Source: Mollicutes bacterium (GTDB lineage Bacteria > Bacillota_I > Bacilli_A > RF39 > UBA660). Taken from it: 44,985 bases of DNA. Below are positions 1 to 7,609 of this stretch, piece after piece. The notes under the pieces were generated by a model. The model was not told where the DNA came from. It was given only the letters and a program-made list of their open reading frames with translations, and made no database searches. The position numbers and the translations under genes were made by a program. Position 1 is the first letter of the stretch. Each line of letters starts with the position of its first letter. The stretch lies in contig SFOJ01000006.1 of NCBI GenBank assembly GCA_004552445.1, forward strand, positions 1 through 44,985, given 5' to 3'.

Positions 1-328
1 TTATATTAGGTACAATACCTTTTTTTATTTGTTTTCTATAATATAAATTAACAAAGAAATAGAATAAAACATTAATAGGTCTTTTAAAAAAGGCAATTGT
101 AAAAATTGTTCTCTTTAAAATATTTTTAATAGAATATACTCTATTATATAAATCCAAATAAGCTCGTGTTAATTCTTCTGAAGTCATATTTTTAGGAATA
201 TGTACTGCTTCACAAGAATTATATGAATACATATCTGTATTATATATTCTATTTTGCTTTTTCATTTCTATTTGAATATTTATTTGATATTTTTTTAGAA
301 TATTTTTTATTATCTTATGATGATACAT
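1..328 (-). pseudogene. C-terminal remnant of a radical SAM (B12-binding/DUF4070-like) protein, runs off the window
   Basis: An open minus-strand frame runs from an ATG at 328 to the window edge without a stop (about 109 residues seen). Its middle reads H-I-P-K-N-M-T-S-E-E-L-T-R-A-Y, then an aromatic stretch and Y-S-I-K-N-I-L-K-R. This matches the usual C-terminal tail of BchE/DUF4070-type radical SAM proteins, in which P-x-N-M-T-x-E-E-L is followed by Y-S-x-K-x-I-x-x-R. Nothing in the window encodes the B12-binding domain or the CxxxCxxC radical SAM core. An in-frame TAG lies just upstream, and a terminator stands between this frame and the next gene. It is therefore most likely a decayed, 5'-truncated remnant. 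The family assignment rests on a short motif and is moderately sure. Confidence 0.45.
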
Positions 329-395
329 AAAAAATAAATAATTTAATATTCTCTATTAATTACAAAGAATTATAAATAATTATTTATTAAATTAT

Positions 396-431
396 AAAAC
401 CCCAGTTCAATATAAACTGAACTAGGGTTTT
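396..431 (-). terminator. intrinsic terminator after the sortase operon
   Basis: Arms 396-409 and 418-431 form a 14-bp hairpin. The single C/A mismatch seen on the plus strand becomes a G-U pair in the minus-strand RNA, so the hairpin belongs to minus-strand transcription. It is followed by a U-rich stretch and ends the 2737-477 operon. Confidence 0.85.
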
Positions 432-476
432 AATTAATTCTTTTAGTATCAACTTTATTAATTTAATAAAATTATT

Positions 477-1115
477 TTAAATTCCATGTCTAATTTTTCT
501 AAGCTTAGCATTAAATGGAATAATTGTTATCACACTTACAACTATGACAATTAATATTTGAATCCCCCAATCTTTCATAAAGTCTACAAAATCATCTATT
601 AAGGTTTTATTAGGATCATCTGGAGTTGGATCATCTGGTTTTATACCACCATAATTTTTAACTTGCATTTCGAATAATTCATTAGTTGGCTTATAAGTCA
701 AAAATTGAGATGAACAAATATTTAATTTATCTTTGTATTCTTCACATCTATCTGTATCGTAAAAAGTATTATAATATGGTAAAACTATATTAATCGTTTT
801 TAAAATAGAACCACAATTTGTTATCGTAGTATTAATAGCAAACGAAATATTAGAACCCTCATCTATGTTTGAAGCAATTGCTATATTATCATCATTTCTA
901 GTATAACTATTGGAACCATTTGATAAATAAAGGCCTTCTACAACATTATAAAATGTTATTGTAAATTTGTTAGTTGATTTACTATAAGATTTTTCGTAAT
1001 CAATATTTTCAGCTAATTTTTGGTATTGAACATGCTTTTTAGTATCACATGTTGCGGCCAATACTATATTTGGGAATATAATTACTAATAATAATATCAT
1101 TATCTTTTTTTTCAT
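477..1115 (-). CDS. exported protein with signal peptide and C-terminal membrane anchor, possible sortase substrate
   Basis: A 212-residue protein of unrecognised family. It starts with a classical signal peptide (KKK, then a hydrophobic stretch ending V-L-A-A). A Cys-containing extracellular domain follows. The tail is built like a cell-wall sorting signal: a Pro/Asp-rich linker (PDDPTPDDPNKT, about 164-175), a hydrophobic segment (about 188-207) and a basic end (K-L-R-K-I-R-H). The ATG at 1115 is preferred because GAGG lies six bases upstream; an in-frame GTG at 1127 overlaps the sortase stop and has no ribosome binding site. The gene directly follows the sortase. PNKT is only loosely like the NPQTN-type motif of sortase B substrates, so the substrate role is inference; it could simply be a single-pass membrane protein. 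Confidence 0.75.
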   Translation of the reverse strand: MKKKIMILLLVIIFPNIVLAATCDTKKHVQYQKLAENIDYEKSYSKSTNKFTITFYNVVEGLYLSNGSNSYTRNDDNIAIASNIDEGSNISFAINTTITNCGSILKTINIVLPYYNTFYDTDRCEEYKDKLNICSSQFLTYKPTNELFEMQVKNYGGIKPDDPTPDDPNKTLIDDFVDFMKDWGIQILIVIVVSVITIIPFNAKLRKIRHGI

Positions 1116-1126
1116 TCTTGACCTCA

Positions 1127-2737
1127 CTATTCTTTTATAAGCACAGCATGTACTACTAACCTTTTCTTACCATTACCAGCACATGTAGATAAAGTTAATA
1201 TTTTATCACCATACACAACCTTATCATTAGTTTTAAATGTACTTCTTCCCCTAATCAATTTAACAAAAGAATCAAATTCTTTTTTACTCTCAAAATCAGT
1301 TTTTAAATAATCAGTAGTATATTCAACTCTATAACCTGAAAATATCTTAAATTTATATTGACCATTAGGAGTATCATAACTAATTATCATATTATCACTA
1401 TTTTTTCTAAAATTAGAAGTTAGTACATTTTTCAAAGTACCAAACATAGTACCATTAAGCATACTATGACCATATATAATATTATTAGAATCAAATTCAT
1501 TTTTAGAATTTCTATAATCTAAATATACCCATCCCATAGAACTCTTCTTTTTATATATATCTCTTTTTAAATAATAACTATTATCATTATGTTGAACTAT
1601 TGGATAATTAATATTAGTTCCATTTACTGTCAAAAAACCTACTGTTTCATTATTTATCTTTTTTAATTTTGCAAATACTTTTTCAAATTGATATTTTGTA
1701 CTTGTAGGTTTACTTGTATTATTAGTACTATCTTCTTCTTCATCATTTTCTTCTTCATCATCTAATCTATCAAGCTCAAAATCATTAGTATCTGCTCCAT
1801 AAGTACCATTACTTATACTTGCATTTAATTCATCAATACTCATCTTTTCTACATATTCATAAGATTTAATGATTATTAAACTTACTAAACTTACATAAAT
1901 ACATAATAATGAAATAAGCTTTAAATTATTAAATGTTAATTGTTTAAATAAGTTATTAACAAGAAAAGAATTAGAATAAACTATTCTGAATTCACAGGTA
2001 TATTCATCCTTACATTTTTTATTTACTTCTTTTAACCAAAGAAAATTCTTAGAAATAAAATTATATTCATCATATCCTTGATGTAAGAAAACTATAATTT
2101 CTCTAGATTCATCTTTATTTATTAAATCCATTATTGAAGATATTAAATCTTTAGAAAAAACATATAAATGAATAGATTTAAGATTATAATTAATTCTTAA
2201 AAACTCTTTTAGATCATTAATTAGATTATCATATTTTTCTCTTATTTCAATGTTCTTTTTATAATATAATGTTTCATAATCAAATGCATCCTGCATTAAC
2301 ATAAATCTATCAGATACTTTTTCTCTATTATATAATTTTACATCAACACCTTTATTATTAAATTTATCAACAATAAATTTAGGCATATAATAACAATCTA
2401 TTTCTTCTAAACTATCAATTTCTAAAAACATCTCATAATCTTCTAAACTAATAGTTGATGCAAAATCTAATCTTAATTTTTTAATAGTTAATTCCTTTAA
2501 TAAATAAATACTATATTTAAAAGTAATCAACCTTTTAATAGTTAAGATTTCTATATTTTTATTTTTTAATAATTCTATAATCTTACTATAATTTTTTTTA
2601 TAATATTTAAGAGAAAAGAATAATGACGCATTATAAAACTCTAGTCTATTAACAAATTTATTTTCTTCTTCATTAATAGTTCTAAAGTTAAAAAATAATG
2701 TATTGTCACCAATTGTAAGAACAATATATTCTTTCAT
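1127..2737 (-). CDS. class B sortase with a large cytoplasmic N-terminal domain
   Basis: A 536-residue transpeptidase expected to join surface proteins to the cell wall. The C-terminal 200 residues are a complete sortase fold: N-Y-P-I-V-Q, the catalytic His in Y-G-H-S (about His424), the catalytic Cys in L-S-T-C-A-G (Cys519) and Arg526 in K-K-R-L-V-V. The long helical insert before the Cys strand (D-F-E-S-K-K-E-F) is typical of class B. An acidic, Asn/Thr-rich linker (about 308-342) connects it to a membrane segment near 273-293. Residues 1-270 form an extra domain with leucine-rich-repeat-like stretches, predicted inside the cell. Class B sortases are normally about 250 residues, so this one is twice the usual size. 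AGGAGA precedes the ATG. Confidence 0.9.
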   Translation of the reverse strand: MKEYIVLTIGDNTLFFNFRTINEEENKFVNRLEFYNASLFFSLKYYKKNYSKIIELLKNKNIEILTIKRLITFKYSIYLLKELTIKKLRLDFASTISLEDYEMFLEIDSLEEIDCYYMPKFIVDKFNNKGVDVKLYNREKVSDRFMLMQDAFDYETLYYKKNIEIREKYDNLINDLKEFLRINYNLKSIHLYVFSKDLISSIMDLINKDESREIIVFLHQGYDEYNFISKNFLWLKEVNKKCKDEYTCEFRIVYSNSFLVNNLFKQLTFNNLKLISLLCIYVSLVSLIIIKSYEYVEKMSIDELNASISNGTYGADTNDFELDRLDDEEENDEEEDSTNNTSKPTSTKYQFEKVFAKLKKINNETVGFLTVNGTNINYPIVQHNDNSYYLKRDIYKKKSSMGWVYLDYRNSKNEFDSNNIIYGHSMLNGTMFGTLKNVLTSNFRKNSDNMIISYDTPNGQYKFKIFSGYRVEYTTDYLKTDFESKKEFDSFVKLIRGRSTFKTNDKVVYGDKILTLSTCAGNGKKRLVVHAVLIKE

Positions 2738-2780
2738 TATCTTCTCCTAATATACAAATATATAATATCATAATTTTAAT

Positions 2781-2817
2781 AAAAAAAAAATATGAAACTA
2801 TTCGATTCCATATTTTT
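2781..2817 (-). terminator. intrinsic terminator overlapping the end of the thioredoxin-like gene
   Basis: A 12-bp stem (2786-2797 with 2806-2817, one G-U in minus-strand RNA) and an 8-base loop are followed by a run of U. The stop codon at 2798 lies in the hairpin loop, so the last codons double as terminator. Confidence 0.85.
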
Positions 2818-3322
2818 CAATCATTTTATTTAGTACTTTATAATCTATAGTTTTAAGTTCACTACTCATTGCTTCTACTGCTTCTCCATCTTCAATATAT
2901 ATTAACAATGGAGCATTAGTTATTTCATCTTTAATATTAGGAAACTGTTTTTTTAATGTTGCTATATAATCTGTACTATCGCCATAATCAGATACATTCC
3001 AATATATAATATCATCTAATAATTCTTTTTTTTCTAAAATTTCATACATTTTCTTTTCACTATTATATATATCATTATTACCAGTATAACTTACATATAA
3101 TAATACATCTCCAGTTTCAGTTAATGCAAAATTAATATCTTTAGTATTTATTTGTTTAATTTTTTGATTTGAAAATACACTAGTACTTAGTTTATTGTTT
3201 CTATACGTTAGGTAAAATGTTCTCAAATATAAACAAGCTATAATAACAAGTATAGACACAACTAATACAATAAAATAATTACGTGTTGGTATTTTTTTAT
3301 CGAACAATTTCATTTTTTTCAT
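2798..3322 (-). CDS. membrane-anchored thioredoxin-fold-like protein without CxxC
   Basis: A 174-residue protein with a short basic N-terminus, one membrane segment (about 17-37) and an extracytoplasmic domain. The domain pattern (V-L-L-Y-V-S-Y-T-G-N near 88-97, a helix, then A-P-L-L-I-Y-I-E-D-G near 147-156) resembles thioredoxin-like proteins of the bacteriocin-accessory type: a beta strand, a position equivalent to the active site, and a strand with the cis-Pro. No cysteine is present at the active-site position, so redox activity is not expected and a binding or chaperone role is more likely. GGAGG lies seven bases before the ATG. A promoter (3352-3380) and its own terminator make it monocistronic. 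The fold call is by eye. Confidence 0.6.
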   Translation of the reverse strand: MKKMKLFDKKIPTRNYFIVLVVSILVIIACLYLRTFYLTYRNNKLSTSVFSNQKIKQINTKDINFALTETGDVLLYVSYTGNNDIYNSEKKMYEILEKKELLDDIIYWNVSDYGDSTDYIATLKKQFPNIKDEITNAPLLIYIEDGEAVEAMSSELKTIDYKVLNKMIEKYGIE

Positions 3323-3351
3323 CTACGTTCCTCCGTTTATCTTACATAACC

Positions 3352-3380
3352 ATTTTATCATAAATAATAATATTTTTCAA
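3352..3380 (-). promoter_or_regulatory. sigma-A-type promoter of the thioredoxin-like gene
   Basis: TTGAAA (3380-3375), a 17-base spacer and TAAAAT (3357-3352), about 30 bases before the start codon at 3322. Confidence 0.65.
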
Positions 3381-3463
3381 ACTATTTATTAATATATTAT
3401 ATATTATTAATTGTAGAAAAAAATATTATTTTATTATATAATTCTTTTTAGAGGTATTTTATT

Positions 3464-4030
3464 ATGTATGAAGTTTTCAATAAAGAATTAGGTTATATAA
3501 AAGATGAAAGAATTAGAAATAGTTTAAAAACAATGTTAAATTTATTACCGGAATATTTTTATCAAATACCAGCAAGTTCTACTGGCAAATATCATCCTGA
3601 ATTCACTTTAGGTGATGGTGGTCTAGTAAGACATGTAAAAGCCGCAGTAAGAATAGCATACGAACTATTACAAAATCCATCTATTAATAATTTTACTGAT
3701 GAAGAAAAAGATTTAATTTTATTTGCTCTAACTGTTCATGATGGTCTTAAAAATGGTATAGTTAAAGGTAAATACACAGCATTTGACCATCCTATTCAAA
3801 TAAGTAATTATATTAAAGAAAATAAAGATAAGTTAGAATTAAACGATAATCAAATTAATTTAGTTTGTAGATGTGTATCTACACACATGGGACCATGGAC
3901 AACTGATTTTAATGGTAATGAAATATTAGAAGCACCAAAAGATAAATATCAAAGATTTGTACATATGTGTGATTATCTAGCAAGTAGGAAATTCTTAAAT
4001 ATAAAATTTGAAGACAATGAAATAAACTAA
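3464..4030 (+). CDS. HD-domain metal-dependent phosphohydrolase
   Basis: A 188-residue soluble protein with the full HD superfamily pattern: R-H (His57), H-D (His92-Asp93), H (His109), H in S-T-H-M-G-P-W (His141) and a final D in H-M-C-D-Y (Asp170). Families with this layout bind one or two divalent metals and hydrolyse nucleotides, cyclic nucleotides or RNA ends; the substrate here cannot be read from the sequence. AGAGG lies upstream of the ATG and a TATAAT box is at 3437-3442. It is the only plus-strand gene in the first 27 kb and converges on the 61-aa gene through a shared terminator. Confidence 0.8.
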   Translation: MYEVFNKELGYIKDERIRNSLKTMLNLLPEYFYQIPASSTGKYHPEFTLGDGGLVRHVKAAVRIAYELLQNPSINNFTDEEKDLILFALTVHDGLKNGIVKGKYTAFDHPIQISNYIKENKDKLELNDNQINLVCRCVSTHMGPWTTDFNGNEILEAPKDKYQRFVHMCDYLASRKFLNIKFEDNEIN

Positions 4031-4059
4031 AACTGAAGAAATAAATTCTTCAGTTTTTT
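4029..4059. terminator. bidirectional terminator between convergent genes
   Basis: A 12-bp perfect stem (4029-4040 with 4046-4057) has a five-base loop, T6 on the right and an A-run on the left, so it can end transcription from both sides. It overlaps the stop codon of the HD gene and abuts that of the 61-aa gene. Confidence 0.85.
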
Positions 4060-4243
4060 AATCATAAAATTCTTGATTTTTATTATCACGAATACAAGAA
4101 TAGTCTTTAAGACTTTTAAATTTTTTATTATTTTTAAAAAGTTCATTTGCTCTATCTATATTACAAAAATTAGCTATATATTCTTTAAAAGAACTTTTAT
4201 CTTTCTTTAATGATTCAATTTTAACTTTAATTTTATTATCCAT
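4058..4243 (-). CDS. small basic protein coupled to the 862-aa gene
   Basis: A 61-residue Lys/Asn-rich protein, predicted helical, with no membrane segment or recognisable domain. Its AGGAGG ribosome binding site overlaps the TAG stop of the large upstream gene, eight bases away, which points to translational coupling and a linked function. The function is unknown. Confidence 0.65.
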   Translation of the reverse strand: MDNKIKVKIESLKKDKSSFKEYIANFCNIDRANELFKNNKKFKSLKDYSCIRDNKNQEFYD

Positions 4244-4251
4244 TAGTCCTC

Positions 4252-6840
4252 CTAATTATTTTGAATATAAACAACTTTTAGATTATTCTTTTTAGCAATA
4301 GTAAGAAGATCATTAGTTAATTTTCCAATGACAACTATAAATGATGGATTTATAGTATATTTATCTATCCTATCTTTATTAACTTTAATTAGTGTATGAT
4401 CATCATAAGTAGTAAATCTAAGGGAACCAGTCTTAATTAATTTATCATATCCATAACAGTTTTTTTCTAAATCGCTTATATTCATACATGCATAATGAGT
4501 ACCATCATTAGTATAAGAACATAATATCTTAAAGTCCTGATTGTTTATTTCATATATAACAACATCGTCTTCTACTCTTTTCTCAACAATATCAGGACTA
4601 TCTATATATAATAATTCTATATCATCAATAGTAACTATTTGATCATTTACTATTTCGCATCTATATTTTTTTAACTTATTAAAGAAATCTATAACACTAA
4701 TTAAATTTCTATTAGTTTTATTATTAACTAAATTATCAATATATCCAAGATATAAATCAGCATCATTTATATTAAATAATAATTTTATCATACTAAATAA
4801 ATTAATCTCTTCATTAGTAAATACTTTTCTACCATTATCTTCAATATTTTCTAAGTTTTCCGCATCAAAGACATCACATAATTCTTTAATAGTAGATACC
4901 TCTAACCACCCACTATTTCCATTTTTATCATAGCCTTTATTAAATAAATACTTACATAACAAATTCTTATAAACAGATACATCTTTTATAGCAGATAATT
5001 CACTTATTAATTTTTTAAGTAAAGATATATCATAAGAAGCAAGTTCACTAACTTTAGTAATATGTAAATAATTACCATAAGTAGCAATTAAATCTATTAA
5101 ATTATCAATCTCAATATCATTTAATTCTTTACCTTCAATATCAGCAATAATTTCTTTATAATAAGTAAAGTTTTCAACTGCTTTATATAAAGATTCTTTG
5201 CTTTCACCATAGATAGATTTAAATATTTCATAATACTTAATAAATAATTCTCTATTTCTCTTACTTTTTACTATTAAAAGTAATGTTGACATATTAACAA
5301 AATTATACTTGCAATAATTATTAAGCAAATCACTAGATATAAATGATAATCTATCATCAAAAATTTCTAATGAATAAATATTATATATCTCTGTATCTAA
5401 CTTTATTTCTTTATTATATGCTGTTGATAATAAATCACTTAATAACTTAATAGCTGATTCTTGTGTTTTACCTTCTTTACCTTTATATAGTAAGGAAATT
5501 CCCATAAATAAAGTAATCTTTTCAGCATTATTTTTTGTCATTATATTCTTATTAAATAAAACCTTAAATAAATCAAATACACAATTATAATCAATATTAA
5601 AATCATATTTATCTATATTTTCTAAATACTCATTATATATCTTATTTATAACTTTATAAAATTTACTATATAGTTCTTGATCATAATAGGATCTAAATAG
5701 ATTTAAACATCTAGAATCACAATCTATAATTATACTTTCTTTAGTTTTTCTATCAGTATCATTATTATAAATAGGGACAACATAAGGAAGTACATAATTG
5801 ACATCTATATTAATAAGTAACATCATTTGTTCAATGCTAAGACTTTGTATTATTTTAATTAATCTTTTAGTATATTGATAACTAATATTATTACTTTTTG
5901 AATCAAATCTAAATAATTTTCCCTTAGCATTCAATAATCCTTTATCTATTAATATATTAACAATATCATTTATATTTCTATTTCCAATTTCTTCTAAAAG
6001 CCCATAAACTACTTCATGATCTTTATTATCTTTACTTTTTAAAGCAGCAATATTTAAATATTTAATTAATTCTATATCATATTTTAATAGTTCTGTAAGT
6101 GTCTCTGTATCTAAATAATTTATCATAAAAGGATATTCTTTTATAAATTCCTTTTGAACATCTACAGGCATAGTATTAAGAATAGAAAAATCATTTCTAA
6201 TTTTATCTATTTGTTTTTTAACAAAATTACTTCTAGCATCACCACTAATATACATATTATATTTTTCATCTTCTGCATATTTATTTTGTATTGTCTGACT
6301 AGCATACTTTATAAAACAAGGATTTACTTTTATAACAAATTCCCATTGTCTATCGGTTAACTTATCTTTAATTTTATTAAGTAAATCTTCGGTAGCTTTT
6401 AAATCACTATTTGATAAAACAGTTATTACTTCTTTCAAATCCTCCATATAAAGTTTTGCTACATCATCAGGTTGTGAAAAATAAAGTTTAATATATGAAA
6501 CATATTCTTCAGAATCTAAATTTAGAACATTACTATTCATGAAAAATTTATTTCCCGCAAGCCAATCACTAACTAACGCTCTACGTGCCTCTACAGAACC
6601 TTGTCTAAACATAGAAAGATTACTATTAAGACGAGACTTTTGAAAGTCAATTGGTAATATTCTAATTAAAGATGGGTAATGAAAAAACAAATAACTTAAA
6701 ACAATTTCATTATTTTCAAATTCTTTAGTATTTAAATATGCTTGTTCTACTTCTTTTTCACTTTTATTACTAAGACTTTTAATGAAATCATTTGCTTTTT
6801 TTTGAATTTGTCTACTTTTTATTTGTTTGAATAGTGACAT
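4252..6840 (-). CDS. large helical cytoplasmic protein of unknown function
   Basis: An 862-residue protein with no signal peptide, no clear membrane segment and no recognised catalytic motif. Most of it looks like repeated amphipathic helices (Leu/Ile/Lys/Asn rich, suggestive of an alpha-solenoid). The last 130 residues look like an alpha/beta module, with short strands such as V-V-I-Y-E-I and F-I-V-V-I-G-K-L and a closing L-K-V-V-Y-I-Q. The ATG at 6840 is chosen because AGAGGTG lies just upstream; the frame is open for 12 more codons but has no ribosome binding site there. It is followed by a coupled 61-aa gene. I do not recognise the family; scaffolding or sensing is a guess. Confidence 0.7.
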   Translation of the reverse strand: MSLFKQIKSRQIQKKANDFIKSLSNKSEKEVEQAYLNTKEFENNEIVLSYLFFHYPSLIRILPIDFQKSRLNSNLSMFRQGSVEARRALVSDWLAGNKFFMNSNVLNLDSEEYVSYIKLYFSQPDDVAKLYMEDLKEVITVLSNSDLKATEDLLNKIKDKLTDRQWEFVIKVNPCFIKYASQTIQNKYAEDEKYNMYISGDARSNFVKKQIDKIRNDFSILNTMPVDVQKEFIKEYPFMINYLDTETLTELLKYDIELIKYLNIAALKSKDNKDHEVVYGLLEEIGNRNINDIVNILIDKGLLNAKGKLFRFDSKSNNISYQYTKRLIKIIQSLSIEQMMLLINIDVNYVLPYVVPIYNNDTDRKTKESIIIDCDSRCLNLFRSYYDQELYSKFYKVINKIYNEYLENIDKYDFNIDYNCVFDLFKVLFNKNIMTKNNAEKITLFMGISLLYKGKEGKTQESAIKLLSDLLSTAYNKEIKLDTEIYNIYSLEIFDDRLSFISSDLLNNYCKYNFVNMSTLLLIVKSKRNRELFIKYYEIFKSIYGESKESLYKAVENFTYYKEIIADIEGKELNDIEIDNLIDLIATYGNYLHITKVSELASYDISLLKKLISELSAIKDVSVYKNLLCKYLFNKGYDKNGNSGWLEVSTIKELCDVFDAENLENIEDNGRKVFTNEEINLFSMIKLLFNINDADLYLGYIDNLVNNKTNRNLISVIDFFNKLKKYRCEIVNDQIVTIDDIELLYIDSPDIVEKRVEDDVVIYEINNQDFKILCSYTNDGTHYACMNISDLEKNCYGYDKLIKTGSLRFTTYDDHTLIKVNKDRIDKYTINPSFIVVIGKLTNDLLTIAKKNNLKVVYIQNN

Positions 6841-6907
6841 ATATACACCTCTATTATAATAATTATTATAACACAATTATTATCTTAAAAATAGATTTAA
6901 ACAAACA

Positions 6908-6935
6908 AAAATAGATTATATTTATAATCTATTTT
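6908..6935 (-). terminator. intrinsic terminator after lemA
   Basis: A 12-bp AT-rich stem (6908-6919 with 6924-6935) and a four-base loop are followed by a T-rich stretch on the minus strand, 10 bases after the lemA stop. Confidence 0.75.
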
Positions 6936-6945
6936 CTAATACTAA

Positions 6946-7503
6946 TTAAAATTGTACTTTAACATTTTTACGTTCTTCATCACTATCTACTTCATACATT
7001 TTTTGTTCTTTATAACCTAATATATTAGCAACTATATTACTAGGAAACATCATTACTTTATTATTAAATATTTTAACAGCACCATTATAATATTTTCTAG
7101 AATTAGCTATATCTGCTTCAACATTAGATAAATCAGAACTTAAACTTAAGAAGTTTTGATTAGCTTTTAATTCAGGATAAGATTCAGCTAAAGCCATTAT
7201 TTTAGTAATACCTGCTGATAACTTAGCATTATTTTCAATCTTTTCATCAGTACTCATTTTATCATAAGCACCACTTCTTAATTTAACAACTTCCTCTAAA
7301 GTTCCTTTTTCATGTTTTGCATAACCTTTAACAGTTTCAACTAAATTTGGAATTAAATCCCATCTTTTTTTTAGGTATACATCCATTGTAGAAAATGCTT
7401 CTTTAACATTATTATTTAGTTTAACTAGTGAGTTATAAACACAAATAAAATAAATAACCAATATTATTAAAACTGCTATGATTATATAACCAACTATACC
7501 CAT
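6946..7503 (-). CDS. lemA: LemA family membrane protein
   Basis: A 185-residue protein with the standard LemA architecture: an N-terminal membrane helix (about 3-23), then a three-helix bundle beginning Y-N-S-L-V-K-L-N-N-N-V-K-E-A-F and the conserved W-D-L-I-P-N-L-V-E-T-V-K-G-Y (about 48-61). The central Y-P-x-L-K-A-N-Q-N-F and the closing F-P-S-N-I-V-A (about 153-159) also match the family. LemA is widespread, but its role is poorly defined. The start is fixed by AGGAGG. It has its own promoter and terminator. Confidence 0.95.
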   Translation of the reverse strand: MGIVGYIIIAVLIILVIYFICVYNSLVKLNNNVKEAFSTMDVYLKKRWDLIPNLVETVKGYAKHEKGTLEEVVKLRSGAYDKMSTDEKIENNAKLSAGITKIMALAESYPELKANQNFLSLSSDLSNVEADIANSRKYYNGAVKIFNNKVMMFPSNIVANILGYKEQKMYEVDSDEERKNVKVQF

Positions 7504-7530
7504 ATATATTCCTCCTAACTTATTAAGTTA

Positions 7531-7559
7531 ATTATATCATTATTGTTGTTATTTGTAAA
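7531..7559 (-). promoter_or_regulatory. promoter of lemA
   Basis: TTTACA (7559-7554), a 17-base spacer and TATAAT (7536-7531); TG one base before the -10 box makes it an extended -10. Confidence 0.75.
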
Positions 7560-7582
7560 TTAACAATATATTTACAATTTAA

Positions 7583-7609
7583 AAAGAAATAACTTTACAT
7601 TATTTCTTT
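7583..7609 (-). terminator. terminator overlapping the pcrA stop codon
   Basis: A 10-bp stem (7583-7592 with 7600-7609) and a seven-base loop, then U-rich sequence. The TAA of pcrA (7602-7600) lies inside the first arm. Confidence 0.8.

Noticed and set aside
1113..1127. GTG at 1127 as start of the 212-aa surface protein
   Set aside because: It overlaps the sortase stop and has no ribosome binding site; the ATG at 1115 has GAGG at the right distance.
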